Source: Puniceicoccales bacterium (GTDB lineage: Bacteria; Verrucomicrobiota; Verrucomicrobiae; Opitutales; LL51). Taken from it: DNA of 7,337 nt. The stretch is from NCBI GenBank assembly GCA_031259625.1, contig JAIRLG010000093.1, positions 1 to 7,337 of the forward strand, given 5' to 3'. Numbering within the stretch: the first letter of the stretch is position 1; the number at the start of each line of letters is the position of its first letter. Shown here in pieces: positions 1-6,050 of this stretch. The position numbers and the translations under genes were made by a program. A model generated the notes under the pieces. It did no database searches. It was given only the letters and a program-made list of their open reading frames with translations, and had not been told where the DNA came from.

Positions 1-2
1 GG

Positions 3-81
3 GGGCTTCGGCGGAGGCCCGCCTTCGGCGGGCCGCTTCCTTCGGAAGCCAAAGGCAGCCCCGAAGGGCTCCAAAGGCGGC
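3..81. repeat. Cluster of GC-rich hairpins, partial copy of the dispersed repeat
   Basis: Several short inverted repeats sit almost end to end. Bases 16-23 pair with 27-34 (8 bp, loop TTC), 35-40 with 44-49 (6 bp, loop TTC), and 57-61 with 66-70 (5 bp, loop CGAA). An alternative 7-bp hairpin, 3-9 with 14-20, would compete with the first. Bases 60-81 are identical over 22 nt to 6126-6147 in the cloverleaf repeat at the other end of the gene block. The unit CCAAAGGC occurs twice here (49-56 and 71-78). No convincing coding frame crosses the cluster. It looks like a dispersed palindromic repeat, perhaps cut by the window edge; its function is unknown. Confidence 0.7.
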
Positions 82-121
82 AGACCCAAGCACGGGCTCG
101 GTCTCCATTCCGAGAGCGACC

Positions 122-150
122 TTGACCTTCAGGGGATGTCCCTTTAGTTT
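122..150 (+). promoter_or_regulatory. Putative sigma-70-like promoter of tRNA-Ser
   Basis: TTGACC (122-127) matches the -35 consensus at five of six positions. Exactly 17 nt separate it from TAGTTT (145-150), a weak -10 box with three of six matches. Transcription would start near 157, about ten bases before the mature tRNA. The position and spacing support the call; the weak -10 limits it. Confidence 0.45.
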
Positions 151-167
151 CCACCGAGGGAGATTCA

Positions 168-260
168 GGAGAGATGGCTGAGTGGCCGAAAGCGCCTTCC
201 TGCTAAGAAGGTGATCCTCCAAAAGGGGATCCGAGGGTTCGAATCCCTCTCTCTCCGCCA
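168..260 (+). tRNA. tRNA-Ser(GCT)
   Basis: This is a complete class II tRNA gene that reads the serine codons AGC and AGT. The acceptor stem pairs GGAGAGA (168-174) with TCTCTCC (250-256), followed by discriminator G257 and an encoded CCA (258-260). The anticodon stem is CCTTC/GAAGG (195-199 with 207-211), and the loop CTGCTAA places anticodon GCT at 202-204. The long variable arm typical of serine tRNAs is a stem from about 213-219 with 225-231. The T arm is GAGGG/CCCTC around the loop TTCGAAT (238-244). All arms pair cleanly, so it should be functional. It is convergent with the murG block. Confidence 0.97.
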
Positions 261-310
261 TAGCTATTCCCCATCGCCTCCGGGTGCGGATCGACTGGGA
301 TGAGAGGTTT

Positions 311-336
311 TTTCTAAAAATCGCCGGCGCACGGCG
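311..336 (-). terminator. Probable rho-independent terminator of the minus-strand murG block
   Basis: On the minus strand, the stem CGCCG/CGGCG (332-336 with 322-326, 5-nt loop) is followed at once by ATTTTT, about 14 bp after the murG stop. The stem is short but fully G-C. A separate T run on the + strand (308-313, TTTTTT) could help end tRNA transcription from the other side, but I see no strong hairpin directly before it. The 90 bp between tRNA and murG hold nothing else recognisable. Confidence 0.55.
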
Positions 337-350
337 CTTTCCTGAAATCC

Positions 351-1463
351 TCAGGTCCCATCCAGGGAGGCCTCCATATCATCGACGATTAGTCGGCGCA
401 CATCTGCCTGGGCCCGGTCGCGGCTTTTGTGGCGCATGAACCGCAAAATCCCGGTCGCCGTGTGGAGCCACCGGAGCAGCGGCAGCAAAAAATCCAAGTT
501 TTCCTGTCGGACCACGTACGCACAGCCCAGGGCCCGGGCCCATTCCGCATTGGCCTGCTGATGACCCTCGGACGCCGACGGCAGGGGAACCAGCAGCATC
601 GGCGCTTCGCAGTGCAGGCATTCCGCAATACTACCGGCCCCCGCGCGGGCGATGACGAGATCGGCTTCGGCCAAGAGCGAGGGCATGTGTTCGCAGAAGG
701 GGAGGAACTCCACCGAGGGATGATTTTGCCGTATCTTTTCCAAATCCTCCCCGTGCGCCTCGTAATAGCCCTCTCCGGTCACACAGACCCAACGGCCTGC
801 CAGAGGGGCCAATTCCTCGACGTGCTCACGGAACCACCGGTTGAGCGCCCACGCGCCCTGACTGCCGCCCAGCAGGAGAAAGCTCAGGCCCTTTTCAGGA
901 TTCTTCGGAAAGCCCTCCTGGGCCAGGGCCTCGGGGCCGAAAAACTCCGAGCGCAGGGGATAGCCCAGGGGCCTGAACTTGTGCCGCTGGCTCTTGGAAA
1001 TTTGGGGCACAGCCCACTCCGACGGCAGGTAGACCCGTCGGGCCAGCCTCGCCAGATGGCGCGTCACCTTTCCGGGAACCCGATTGGACTCGTGGATGAA
1101 GAGGGGAATTTTCTTCAAAAACCCGGCCAACGCCACCGGCGGCGAGGTAAATCCCCCCGTCACGACGACCGCTGCGGCGGGATTTTGATTCAGAAAACGA
1201 AGCGTTTGGACGAGGGAGAGGAGTTGCAGATAGGCGAAACGGAGAAAGGCCCCCAGTTTTTTCGAGGGGGGACTCGCCGGCAGAAAGAAGACCGGCCATG
1301 AGGAATAGGGGGCCAAAATCCGGCGGTCCACCGCCTTCGAGCTCACGAAAAGCACCGGCTGGTGACCGCGGCCCGACAGCTCCTGGGCCAGGGCGATGCC
1401 CGGCGCCAAATGCCCGCCGGAACCCCCGCAGGCGATGAGGATGCGACGCGAGTTCATGGCCAT
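351..1463 (-). CDS. murG: UDP-N-acetylglucosamine--N-acetylmuramyl-(pentapeptide) pyrophosphoryl-undecaprenol N-acetylglucosamine transferase (MurG)
   Basis: MurG adds GlcNAc from UDP-GlcNAc to lipid I, giving lipid II on the cytoplasmic face of the inner membrane, the last intracellular step of peptidoglycan precursor synthesis. The 370-residue product fits the family's usual length of about 355. Visible signatures of the GT-B fold are the N-terminal glycine loop GGSGGH (13-18), a VTGGF segment (101-105), HESNRVPGK (124-132), a second glycine loop GGSQG (199-203), the donor-site RAGAGSIAE (273-281), and EGHQQANA (299-306), where most relatives have DNHQ. It is the last gene of the minus-strand block, 24 bp after the DUF4340-like gene. 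No Shine-Dalgarno sequence is visible; ATG at 1457 (Met3) is an equally plausible start. A terminator hairpin follows. It is outside the usual dcw context, as no murC or ftsW adjoins it. Confidence 0.95.
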   Translation of the reverse strand: MAMNSRRILIACGGSGGHLAPGIALAQELSGRGHQPVLFVSSKAVDRRILAPYSSWPVFFLPASPPSKKLGAFLRFAYLQLLSLVQTLRFLNQNPAAAVVVTGGFTSPPVALAGFLKKIPLFIHESNRVPGKVTRHLARLARRVYLPSEWAVPQISKSQRHKFRPLGYPLRSEFFGPEALAQEGFPKNPEKGLSFLLLGGSQGAWALNRWFREHVEELAPLAGRWVCVTGEGYYEAHGEDLEKIRQNHPSVEFLPFCEHMPSLLAEADLVIARAGAGSIAECLHCEAPMLLVPLPSASEGHQQANAEWARALGCAYVVRQENLDFLLPLLRWLHTATGILRFMRHKSRDRAQADVRRLIVDDMEASLDGT

Positions 1464-1487
1464 GCGGAATAGGGGATGAATTTCCGC

Positions 1488-2423
1488 TCAGGGAGCATTT
1501 TCCGAAGAATCCTCGGCGAAGTAGCCGCGAGGATCCGAGAGTTCCTGAAGAAAATCGCAGGGCAGGGAAAAAATCGCCCCGCAGGGCGGCCTCTTGGCGA
1601 AGCGCAGCTGGGATTTCTTGTAGAACGACTTGCCGATTTCCAGCACATGGGATTCGTGCCCGCAGAACAGGGTCAGGCGGCAATCGGGCACCTGGAGCCC
1701 CAGGGTTAGGGCATTTTCCCCCTGTTTGGGCAGGAATTGCTCCACCTCCAGGCGCAAAATCGACGCCAGAAAGGTTTTTAGCTTTTCCGAGGACAAGGAG
1801 GGAAAGTCCTCCGCGCTCCAAATGCCTTCCCGTCTCGAAAAAACATGACGCTCCTCCTTCTTGGGGAATTCCAAAATCATCCCATCGACGGCGGCCAGTT
1901 CCAAGTCCCAGAGCTTCGTCAGCAGCATCTCCTGCCACGAAGGGTTGAGCACGGCCCTCCAGTCCTCCGGCAACGGAAAATCGCGCTTTCGCCCCTTGCC
2001 CCAAACCGCCGTTTCGGAGAGCACGAACGCCTCCTCCCTCTCGGCGGAGAGAAAGCTCAGTTCCATTTTCCCCTCGGGGGATTCCATTTTTTCCTCAGGG
2101 GATTTTTCCTGAGGAAGAGGTTCAGGCTCCGCCTTCGAGTTCTTCAGCGAGGCCAAGCCGGACAGCAGCTGGTCGATGAAAAACGGATTGGCCGGCCAGG
2201 ATACCGGACAGCACATCTGCCAGCCGGGACGGTGTTCCTCCCGATGCCATTCCCAGCGAGTACCGGAAGCCAGATCCATCAGCCGAATCGTCCTCGGCGG
2301 CGCTTCATCCCCGATGGCCTCGGGCTCCGGGGGCGCGATGAGCATTCGGTAGCCCCTGAAGCTGAGGAAGAGCGAAGCGAAAAAGAACGCTAGGAGGGAA
2401 AAGAGGCGAAGCGGCAGGGACAT
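1488..2423 (-). CDS. DUF4340-like single-pass membrane protein
   Basis: The 311-residue product starts with one hydrophobic segment (about 5-22) followed by a soluble part, probably outside the cytoplasmic membrane. Alternating Trp- and Pro-containing strands, and above all its position directly after a GldG-like gene, resemble the DUF4340 proteins that accompany GldG-type auxiliary proteins of ABC systems. The family call rests mainly on this context. I chose ATG 2423 because it follows the upstream stop (TGA, 2428-2426) by 2 bp in TGAAAATG, typical of translational coupling, and puts the membrane segment at the N-terminus. The frame stays open upstream to 2948, but that part overlaps the GldG-like gene and reads as Arg/Gly/Pro-rich shadow translation. 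Residues 99-122 are Glu/Pro/Lys-rich and include a seven-residue duplication (SPEEKME, SPEGKME). The biochemical role is unknown. Confidence 0.7.
   Translation of the reverse strand: MSLPLRLFSLLAFFFASLFLSFRGYRMLIAPPEPEAIGDEAPPRTIRLMDLASGTRWEWHREEHRPGWQMCCPVSWPANPFFIDQLLSGLASLKNSKAEPEPLPQEKSPEEKMESPEGKMELSFLSAEREEAFVLSETAVWGKGRKRDFPLPEDWRAVLNPSWQEMLLTKLWDLELAAVDGMILEFPKKEERHVFSRREGIWSAEDFPSLSSEKLKTFLASILRLEVEQFLPKQGENALTLGLQVPDCRLTLFCGHESHVLEIGKSFYKKSQLRFAKRPPCGAIFSLPCDFLQELSDPRGYFAEDSSENAP
2061..2102 (-). repeat. 21-bp in-frame tandem duplication
   Basis: Two adjacent 21-bp units (2061-2081 and 2082-2102) are identical at 18 of 21 positions. They encode SPEGKME and SPEEKME in the acidic linker of the DUF4340-like protein. 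A change in copy number would keep the reading frame. Confidence 0.8.
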
Positions 2424-2425
2424 TT

Positions 2426-3925
2426 TCAGGAATCCCGTCGGGCCAGATAGACACCGAAACCGAAAAATAGGGCCAGAAGTCCCGGGAGAAAGAAGAGCTT
2501 CCAGCACTTCCGGAGCTGCGCCCTCGTCAGCTGCAGGCGGTACTCGGCCACCTCCACCGAAGGCAGCGAGGGCTCCCCGCTCTCGTTCAGGAGATACTGG
2601 ACGAGCCCCAGCAGGAAATAGCGATTGCCCAGCGACTGGATGCAGGTGTTGCTCAAAGCATCGGCATTGCCGATCACGATGAGTTTGCCGTGATCCATCG
2701 CCAACCCCAACTCGGGGGGCGAAGTGCGTTCCGAAAGACTGCCCAAGGAGAAGAGTCCGGCCGTCCTCTCCGGCGCGGATGAGGCCTCCCCTCCCCTCTC
2801 CTCCTTCGGCAAGTTTTCGTCCAGAAGATGGGCCTGGTCGGAAGTCCAGAGGAGGGGGACGACGTGCTGGTGGTCGAGCAAAGGGGCACCGATGTCGGGC
2901 TGGACGGCCTGCACGCGGCCCATCAGCACGCCCAGACCCTGCTGGCACACCCCCTTCATCGCCGCATGCTCGGCAAAGCGACGGACGATGATCTCATCGG
3001 AGGGCAGGCGGTTTTCCGGAGAGATCTCGGCCACCCGATGAGGGTCGACCCAGATGCCGCGGTGGAAGAATAGCCATTCCAGACCATGCGGACAGAGCGG
3101 TGCGAGAAAGATCAGAATCCGTCCCGAGCGGTCGTCCAGGTAGCACTCCAACCGATCGACTTCCGCCTTCATCAGCGGAGATGCGGCACCGGCAATCACG
3201 ACGGCATCGGCATCCGGGGGAACCTCTGTCCGCTGCATCAGCTCCAGCTCCTTCAGCCGATAGTGATTCTTTTCCAGAAAAGAAGCGGTGCCGGAAAGAC
3301 CCTTCGTCCCGTGCGTACCGCGCAGGGCCATTTCGCCATGGCCGGTGAGGAAATAGATCTTCTTCCTAAAGGGCTGCCGCAGCGCCCGGAGCTGCTGGTA
3401 GAGTTCGGATTCTCCGTGAAATTCCATACGGTTCCCTGGGCAGAGGCGGAAGAGCTTTCTCCCGTCGATGCTGCGGACATCGTCCCGAGAGACCAGTAGC
3501 AGGGAATGATCCTCCAAAAATAAGGAGGAATCGCTCTCCAGGTTTTTTAGAGCAGCGGATGCCTGGGTTGCGTTCGTGTAATGGACGCGCAAGTTCTGGG
3601 GACAGAGGGCCACGCATTCGCGCAACAGCCGCCGCACGTGGGCTAGGAAGTCCTGCGTCCAGTCATCGTCGTGGATGGGCAGGATGACGTGGATGTCAAC
3701 GGGTTCCTCAAGCCCCTTCAGGGCGTCGACGAGTTCTGAGGAGAGCACAGAGGCGCGATTCCTGTGAAAATCATAGCGAACGAAATGCTTTTGCGAGAAG
3801 AACAATACGCCGAGAAAGAGGGCGATGCCAATGCTCATCCAGATCCAGCGGCTCAGCTTTCGGTAGAGCGCGTAATGGGAAAAATCCTTGGCGTCCCTCT
3901 TCATCTTTCCGGCCGACGGCGCCAT
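2426..3925 (-). CDS. GldG-like ABC-system auxiliary membrane protein
   Basis: The 499-residue product has a membrane segment near the N-terminus (about 27-44), a large extracytoplasmic part, and a second membrane segment near the C-terminus (about 475-494) followed by a short basic tail. After the first segment comes RYDFHRNRASVLS (50-62), which matches the 'R-x-D-x-T...LS' opening of GldG-type proteins, then EEPVDIHVILP (73-83). YFLTGHGE (191-198) and DAVVIAGAASPL (240-251) match the conserved core, and VIGNADALSN (417-426) near the end corresponds to the family's terminal motif. GldG-type proteins are non-ATPase partners of ABC transporters, known from Bacteroidota gliding and widespread elsewhere in uncharacterised ABC systems. 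The usual ATPase and permease genes are missing beside it. It starts 33 bp after rodZ and ends 2 bp before the DUF4340-like gene. No Shine-Dalgarno sequence is evident; Met8 is an alternative start. Confidence 0.8.
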   Translation of the reverse strand: MAPSAGKMKRDAKDFSHYALYRKLSRWIWMSIGIALFLGVLFFSQKHFVRYDFHRNRASVLSSELVDALKGLEEPVDIHVILPIHDDDWTQDFLAHVRRLLRECVALCPQNLRVHYTNATQASAALKNLESDSSLFLEDHSLLLVSRDDVRSIDGRKLFRLCPGNRMEFHGESELYQQLRALRQPFRKKIYFLTGHGEMALRGTHGTKGLSGTASFLEKNHYRLKELELMQRTEVPPDADAVVIAGAASPLMKAEVDRLECYLDDRSGRILIFLAPLCPHGLEWLFFHRGIWVDPHRVAEISPENRLPSDEIIVRRFAEHAAMKGVCQQGLGVLMGRVQAVQPDIGAPLLDHQHVVPLLWTSDQAHLLDENLPKEERGGEASSAPERTAGLFSLGSLSERTSPPELGLAMDHGKLIVIGNADALSNTCIQSLGNRYFLLGLVQYLLNESGEPSLPSVEVAEYRLQLTRAQLRKCWKLFFLPGLLALFFGFGVYLARRDS

Positions 3926-3958
3926 GGACCAAGGCTTATGTGGTTCTAGAGAAGCGGT

Positions 3959-4711
3959 CTACTTGATCTCAACCCCACCACGACCCTTGTCCGGATGCAG
4001 GATTTCTCCATTGGCCATCTCCACCGAGAGCCGTTCACCCCTGTCGTAATAGACCTGGATGGGCTTTTCGTACTCGATATAGCGCTCCTCGCCGTCCTGC
4101 AGAGAACCGGTGTAGATCCTCTCCTTGGAATCGCGGTCCCGCACGATGAGCTTCACGGCCCCCTTCGCCCGCAGAAGGATTTCCCGATGCGGAGCGATTT
4201 TCTCAAAGGACGGCGCAGCGCCCGACGCGACCTTGGCCGGTCTCGCCTGCCTTGAGGAGAGATGGGAAATGCCGACGAGGGTCGCCAAAAGCACGACGAC
4301 GACCGCCGTGATAATCCCCATTTTCCCGTAGGGGAAATGCTCCCTCTGGGCTTCCGAGGGATTGCCTGTATTGACCTCTTCATCCGCCGCCTCCGGCTCG
4401 ATCGCCACGTAGGCCGCCTGCTTACGCGCCACCGTCGAGACCATTTCCCTCCGCTTCTCATTCGACACCAGGGCCTCGTAGGAGGGGATCGGGCATGCCT
4501 TCATCACCTCCTCAGTATCGAGGCCCAGATGTTCGGCATAGGCCTTGATGAAGCCGCGCTTGTAGATGTCCGGCAGGTCGAAATCCAACTGCTCCTGCTC
4601 AATCGCCTCCAGATAATCGGCCCGAATCTTGGTCGCGTTCGCCACCTCTTCGAGCGAAAGGCCCAGCTCCAGGCGCTTTTCCGACAAAATCTTCCCGATG
4701 GATGCTGCCAT
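3959..4711 (-). CDS. rodZ: RodZ-like cell-shape protein (HTH_25, one membrane helix, DUF4115-like domain)
   Basis: RodZ is a bitopic inner-membrane protein that connects MreB filaments to the periplasmic wall-building machinery. The 250-residue product has the full layout: a cytoplasmic helix-turn-helix of the HTH_25 type (about 5-70, with IGKILSEKR and the diagnostic IYKRGFIKAYAEHLGLD), a variable linker (71-130), one membrane helix (about 131-150), and a periplasmic beta domain (about 178-235; VKLIVRDRDSKERIYTGSL and DGEERYIEY fit the DUF4115 pattern). It is shorter than the E. coli protein, mainly in the linkers. There is no Shine-Dalgarno sequence; a 12-bp A/T palindrome lies directly before the ATG. 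It precedes the GldG-like gene by 33 bp. Together with murG it suggests an envelope or cell-shape operon. Confidence 0.85.
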   Translation of the reverse strand: MAASIGKILSEKRLELGLSLEEVANATKIRADYLEAIEQEQLDFDLPDIYKRGFIKAYAEHLGLDTEEVMKACPIPSYEALVSNEKRREMVSTVARKQAAYVAIEPEAADEEVNTGNPSEAQREHFPYGKMGIITAVVVVLLATLVGISHLSSRQARPAKVASGAAPSFEKIAPHREILLRAKGAVKLIVRDRDSKERIYTGSLQDGEERYIEYEKPIQVYYDRGERLSVEMANGEILHPDKGRGGVEIK

Positions 4712-4723
4712 AAAAATATTTTT
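4712..4723. promoter_or_regulatory. 12-bp A/T palindrome abutting the rodZ start codon
   Basis: AAAAATATTTTT is a perfect palindrome ending one base before the rodZ ATG, in an otherwise GC-rich region. It occupies the place where a Shine-Dalgarno sequence would lie. It could be an AT-rich unstructured translation-start region or part of a promoter; I found no convincing -35/-10 pair for it. Confidence 0.35.
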
Positions 4724-4790
4724 CGCCTAGCTTGCCCATACGACCCCAAAGTGCAATGAGGAAAATGGGGAGTGAACCAACGCCAGTCGC

Positions 4791-5945
4791 CTAGTTCCTC
4801 CGTCTCTTGACCCGAGAGCGGCAGAGCCAGAGGAACAAGAGGAAAGAGATTGCCAGCAAAGCACAGAGGGGAATGGAGACGGCCCGTTGTTTCTTCGTCC
4901 GGAAAAGCTCGAGCTCGACGAGACAGGATCCGGCCGGACGTCGCCAAGGGGACTCCTGCCGATAGTGGTGCCAGAGGGTCGGCGGATGCGCCATGATACA
5001 TTTCCAGAGCTGGGGCCAACGCCTCGGTTGCCACCAATGATCCACCAGGAGAAAGAAATTAATTTTCCAGGGATTAGTCGAGCCGGCAAAATGCATGACG
5101 GAAATGCCATTGCTCGCCTGAGTAGCAGTACTGAAGGTGTTCCACTTCCCCTCACATTCCAGGATACGATCCCGGAATATTACATTGATGGCATCCTGAT
5201 CCGGAAACTTAGGATGATGCTCCACAGACCACTGGATCGTTTTTGGGAAAAGCTGCTCTTGGCGTATCCCATCGAGATCCAGAAGGAGAACCCCTGAGTT
5301 GATATAAAATGGAGAAACCCATCCTGGGGCGTATGTCCGTAAGGACTCCATATGCTCCTTCTGAATCCCCTGTGAGAGTTGATCTGGCCTTTGGCAATAC
5401 CCATCCGGCACGCCCGCCAGGGCATAAGGAGCCAAGGGCAGTTTGCGCCACAGTTCTCCCAAAGAAGTCAGAACCAAAATATCGCCATCGAGATAGATCA
5501 CCTTGGGTAAATTTTCGGGAAGAACCCTGTCGAGCAGGAGCCTCGCCGATGCAGCTATGGGCCACGCTCTACCCTTGATGCCCTCCAGGGATCGCAATAG
5601 CGGCCGCATTTTCTCCATATCATCGTAGATATACACGGTCACTTGCCCAGGAAACAGGCGCTCGAGTTGTAAGAATTTCCGCCTATGATCCTCCGGCAGC
5701 GGCTCCGTCATGACCACATGGACCACGAGCCGGTCGTCGGAGGCCTTGTTTTTGCAGAGGCTGTAGGCGGCTACGCCGGTCGGCTCGGCGAAATTATTGT
5801 CCAGGCAAAAGGCGACGTGAATCTCCTCAGCCGACAAGCAGCTCAGCAGCACCGCCAACGCCAGAACACCGGCTCGCCGCCAATGCCAGAACCCCAGATC
5901 ACCGAAACGCCGGAATGCTGAAACGCTGAAATCTCGGAATGCCAT
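4791..5945 (-). CDS. Glycosyltransferase family 8 protein with apparent signal peptide and C-terminal membrane helix
   Basis: GT8 enzymes are retaining, metal-dependent GT-A transferases that move a sugar from a nucleotide sugar, often to LPS or other surface glycans. The catalytic domain starts at about residue 41 (EIHVAFCLDNNF). It carries the metal-binding DxD motif as YLDGD (151-155), YINSGVLLLDL, PDQDAINV, and HFAGSTNPW (285-293). In the last motif the family's donor-phosphate lysine (HxxGxxKPW) is Asn291. The C-terminus has a membrane helix (about 355-375) and a basic tail ending KRRRN. Residues 23-39 look like a signal peptide, odd for an enzyme using cytoplasmic donors. The ATG at 5945 is the only early Met, but residues 1-20 come from a degenerate octamer array; TTG at codon 30 or GTG at codon 32 would drop the signal-like part. 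Acceptor unknown. It lies 79 bp before rodZ and may or may not share its transcript. Confidence 0.88.
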   Translation of the reverse strand: MAFRDFSVSAFRRFGDLGFWHWRRAGVLALAVLLSCLSAEEIHVAFCLDNNFAEPTGVAAYSLCKNKASDDRLVVHVVMTEPLPEDHRRKFLQLERLFPGQVTVYIYDDMEKMRPLLRSLEGIKGRAWPIAASARLLLDRVLPENLPKVIYLDGDILVLTSLGELWRKLPLAPYALAGVPDGYCQRPDQLSQGIQKEHMESLRTYAPGWVSPFYINSGVLLLDLDGIRQEQLFPKTIQWSVEHHPKFPDQDAINVIFRDRILECEGKWNTFSTATQASNGISVMHFAGSTNPWKINFFLLVDHWWQPRRWPQLWKCIMAHPPTLWHHYRQESPWRRPAGSCLVELELFRTKKQRAVSIPLCALLAISFLLFLWLCRSRVKRRRN

Positions 5946-5949
5946 GAAA
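5884..5949. repeat. Degenerate octamer tandem array over the GT8 start codon
   Basis: On the + strand the period is 8 bp. The units are TGCCAGAA (5884), CCCCAGAT (5892), CACCGAAA (5900), CGCCGGAA (5908), TGCTGAAA (5916), CGCTGAAA (5924), TCTCGGAA (5932) and, with a 2-nt insertion, TGCCATGAAA (5940-5949). The consensus is roughly YGCYGAAA. The four central units (5900-5931) are the clearest. Read on the minus strand, the array encodes the FSVSAFRRFG-like N-terminus of the GT8 protein and includes its ATG. Confidence 0.75.
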
Positions 5950-5960
5950 CCACGATGAGA

Positions 5961-6014
5961 TTGTCCGAGTGTTCCCCTCTCGGCAAGCCATTAATCCCTC
6001 ACCGGGGAACATTT
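5961..6014. repeat. Nested inverted repeats upstream of the GT8 gene
   Basis: A hairpin pairs CCGAG (5965-5969) with CTCGG (5979-5983), extended by TTG/CAA across a bulged T. A second inverted repeat, TGTTCCCC (5970-5977) with GGGGAACA (6004-6011), is an 8-bp perfect match that overlaps the loop of the first. The right part (about 5991-6014) is also a partial third copy of the 30-bp direct repeat at 6016-6045. The function is unknown. Confidence 0.55.
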
Positions 6015-6015
6015 C

Positions 6016-6045
6016 CGTACATCTCCTCTCGTCGGCGAGACATTT
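6016..6045 (-). repeat. 30-bp direct repeat, copy next to the cloverleaf's left edge
   Basis: Read on the minus strand it begins AAATGTCTCGCCGACGAGAG. It matches the copy at 6174-6203 at 23 of 30 positions, in the same orientation, without gaps. It ends five bases from the cloverleaf closing stem. A further partial copy lies at about 5991-6014. Confidence 0.65.
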
Positions 6046-6050
6046 CTCTT

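Noticed and set aside
429..1301. Long open frame on the + strand opposite murG (290 codons)
   Set aside because: It is antisense to clear MurG motifs, the translation is Arg/Gln/Gly-rich without any recognisable domain, and long antisense frames are expected at this GC content.
895..2004. 369-codon minus-strand frame overlapping the end of the DUF4340-like gene and most of murG
   Set aside because: It spans two well-supported genes in another frame and is rich in Gly/Arg/Pro/Ala, a typical shadow frame.
2424..2948. N-terminal extension of the DUF4340-like frame
   Set aside because: The extension overlaps the GldG-like gene in another frame and reads as compositional noise. The start at 2423, 2 bp after the upstream stop, places a membrane segment at the N-terminus.
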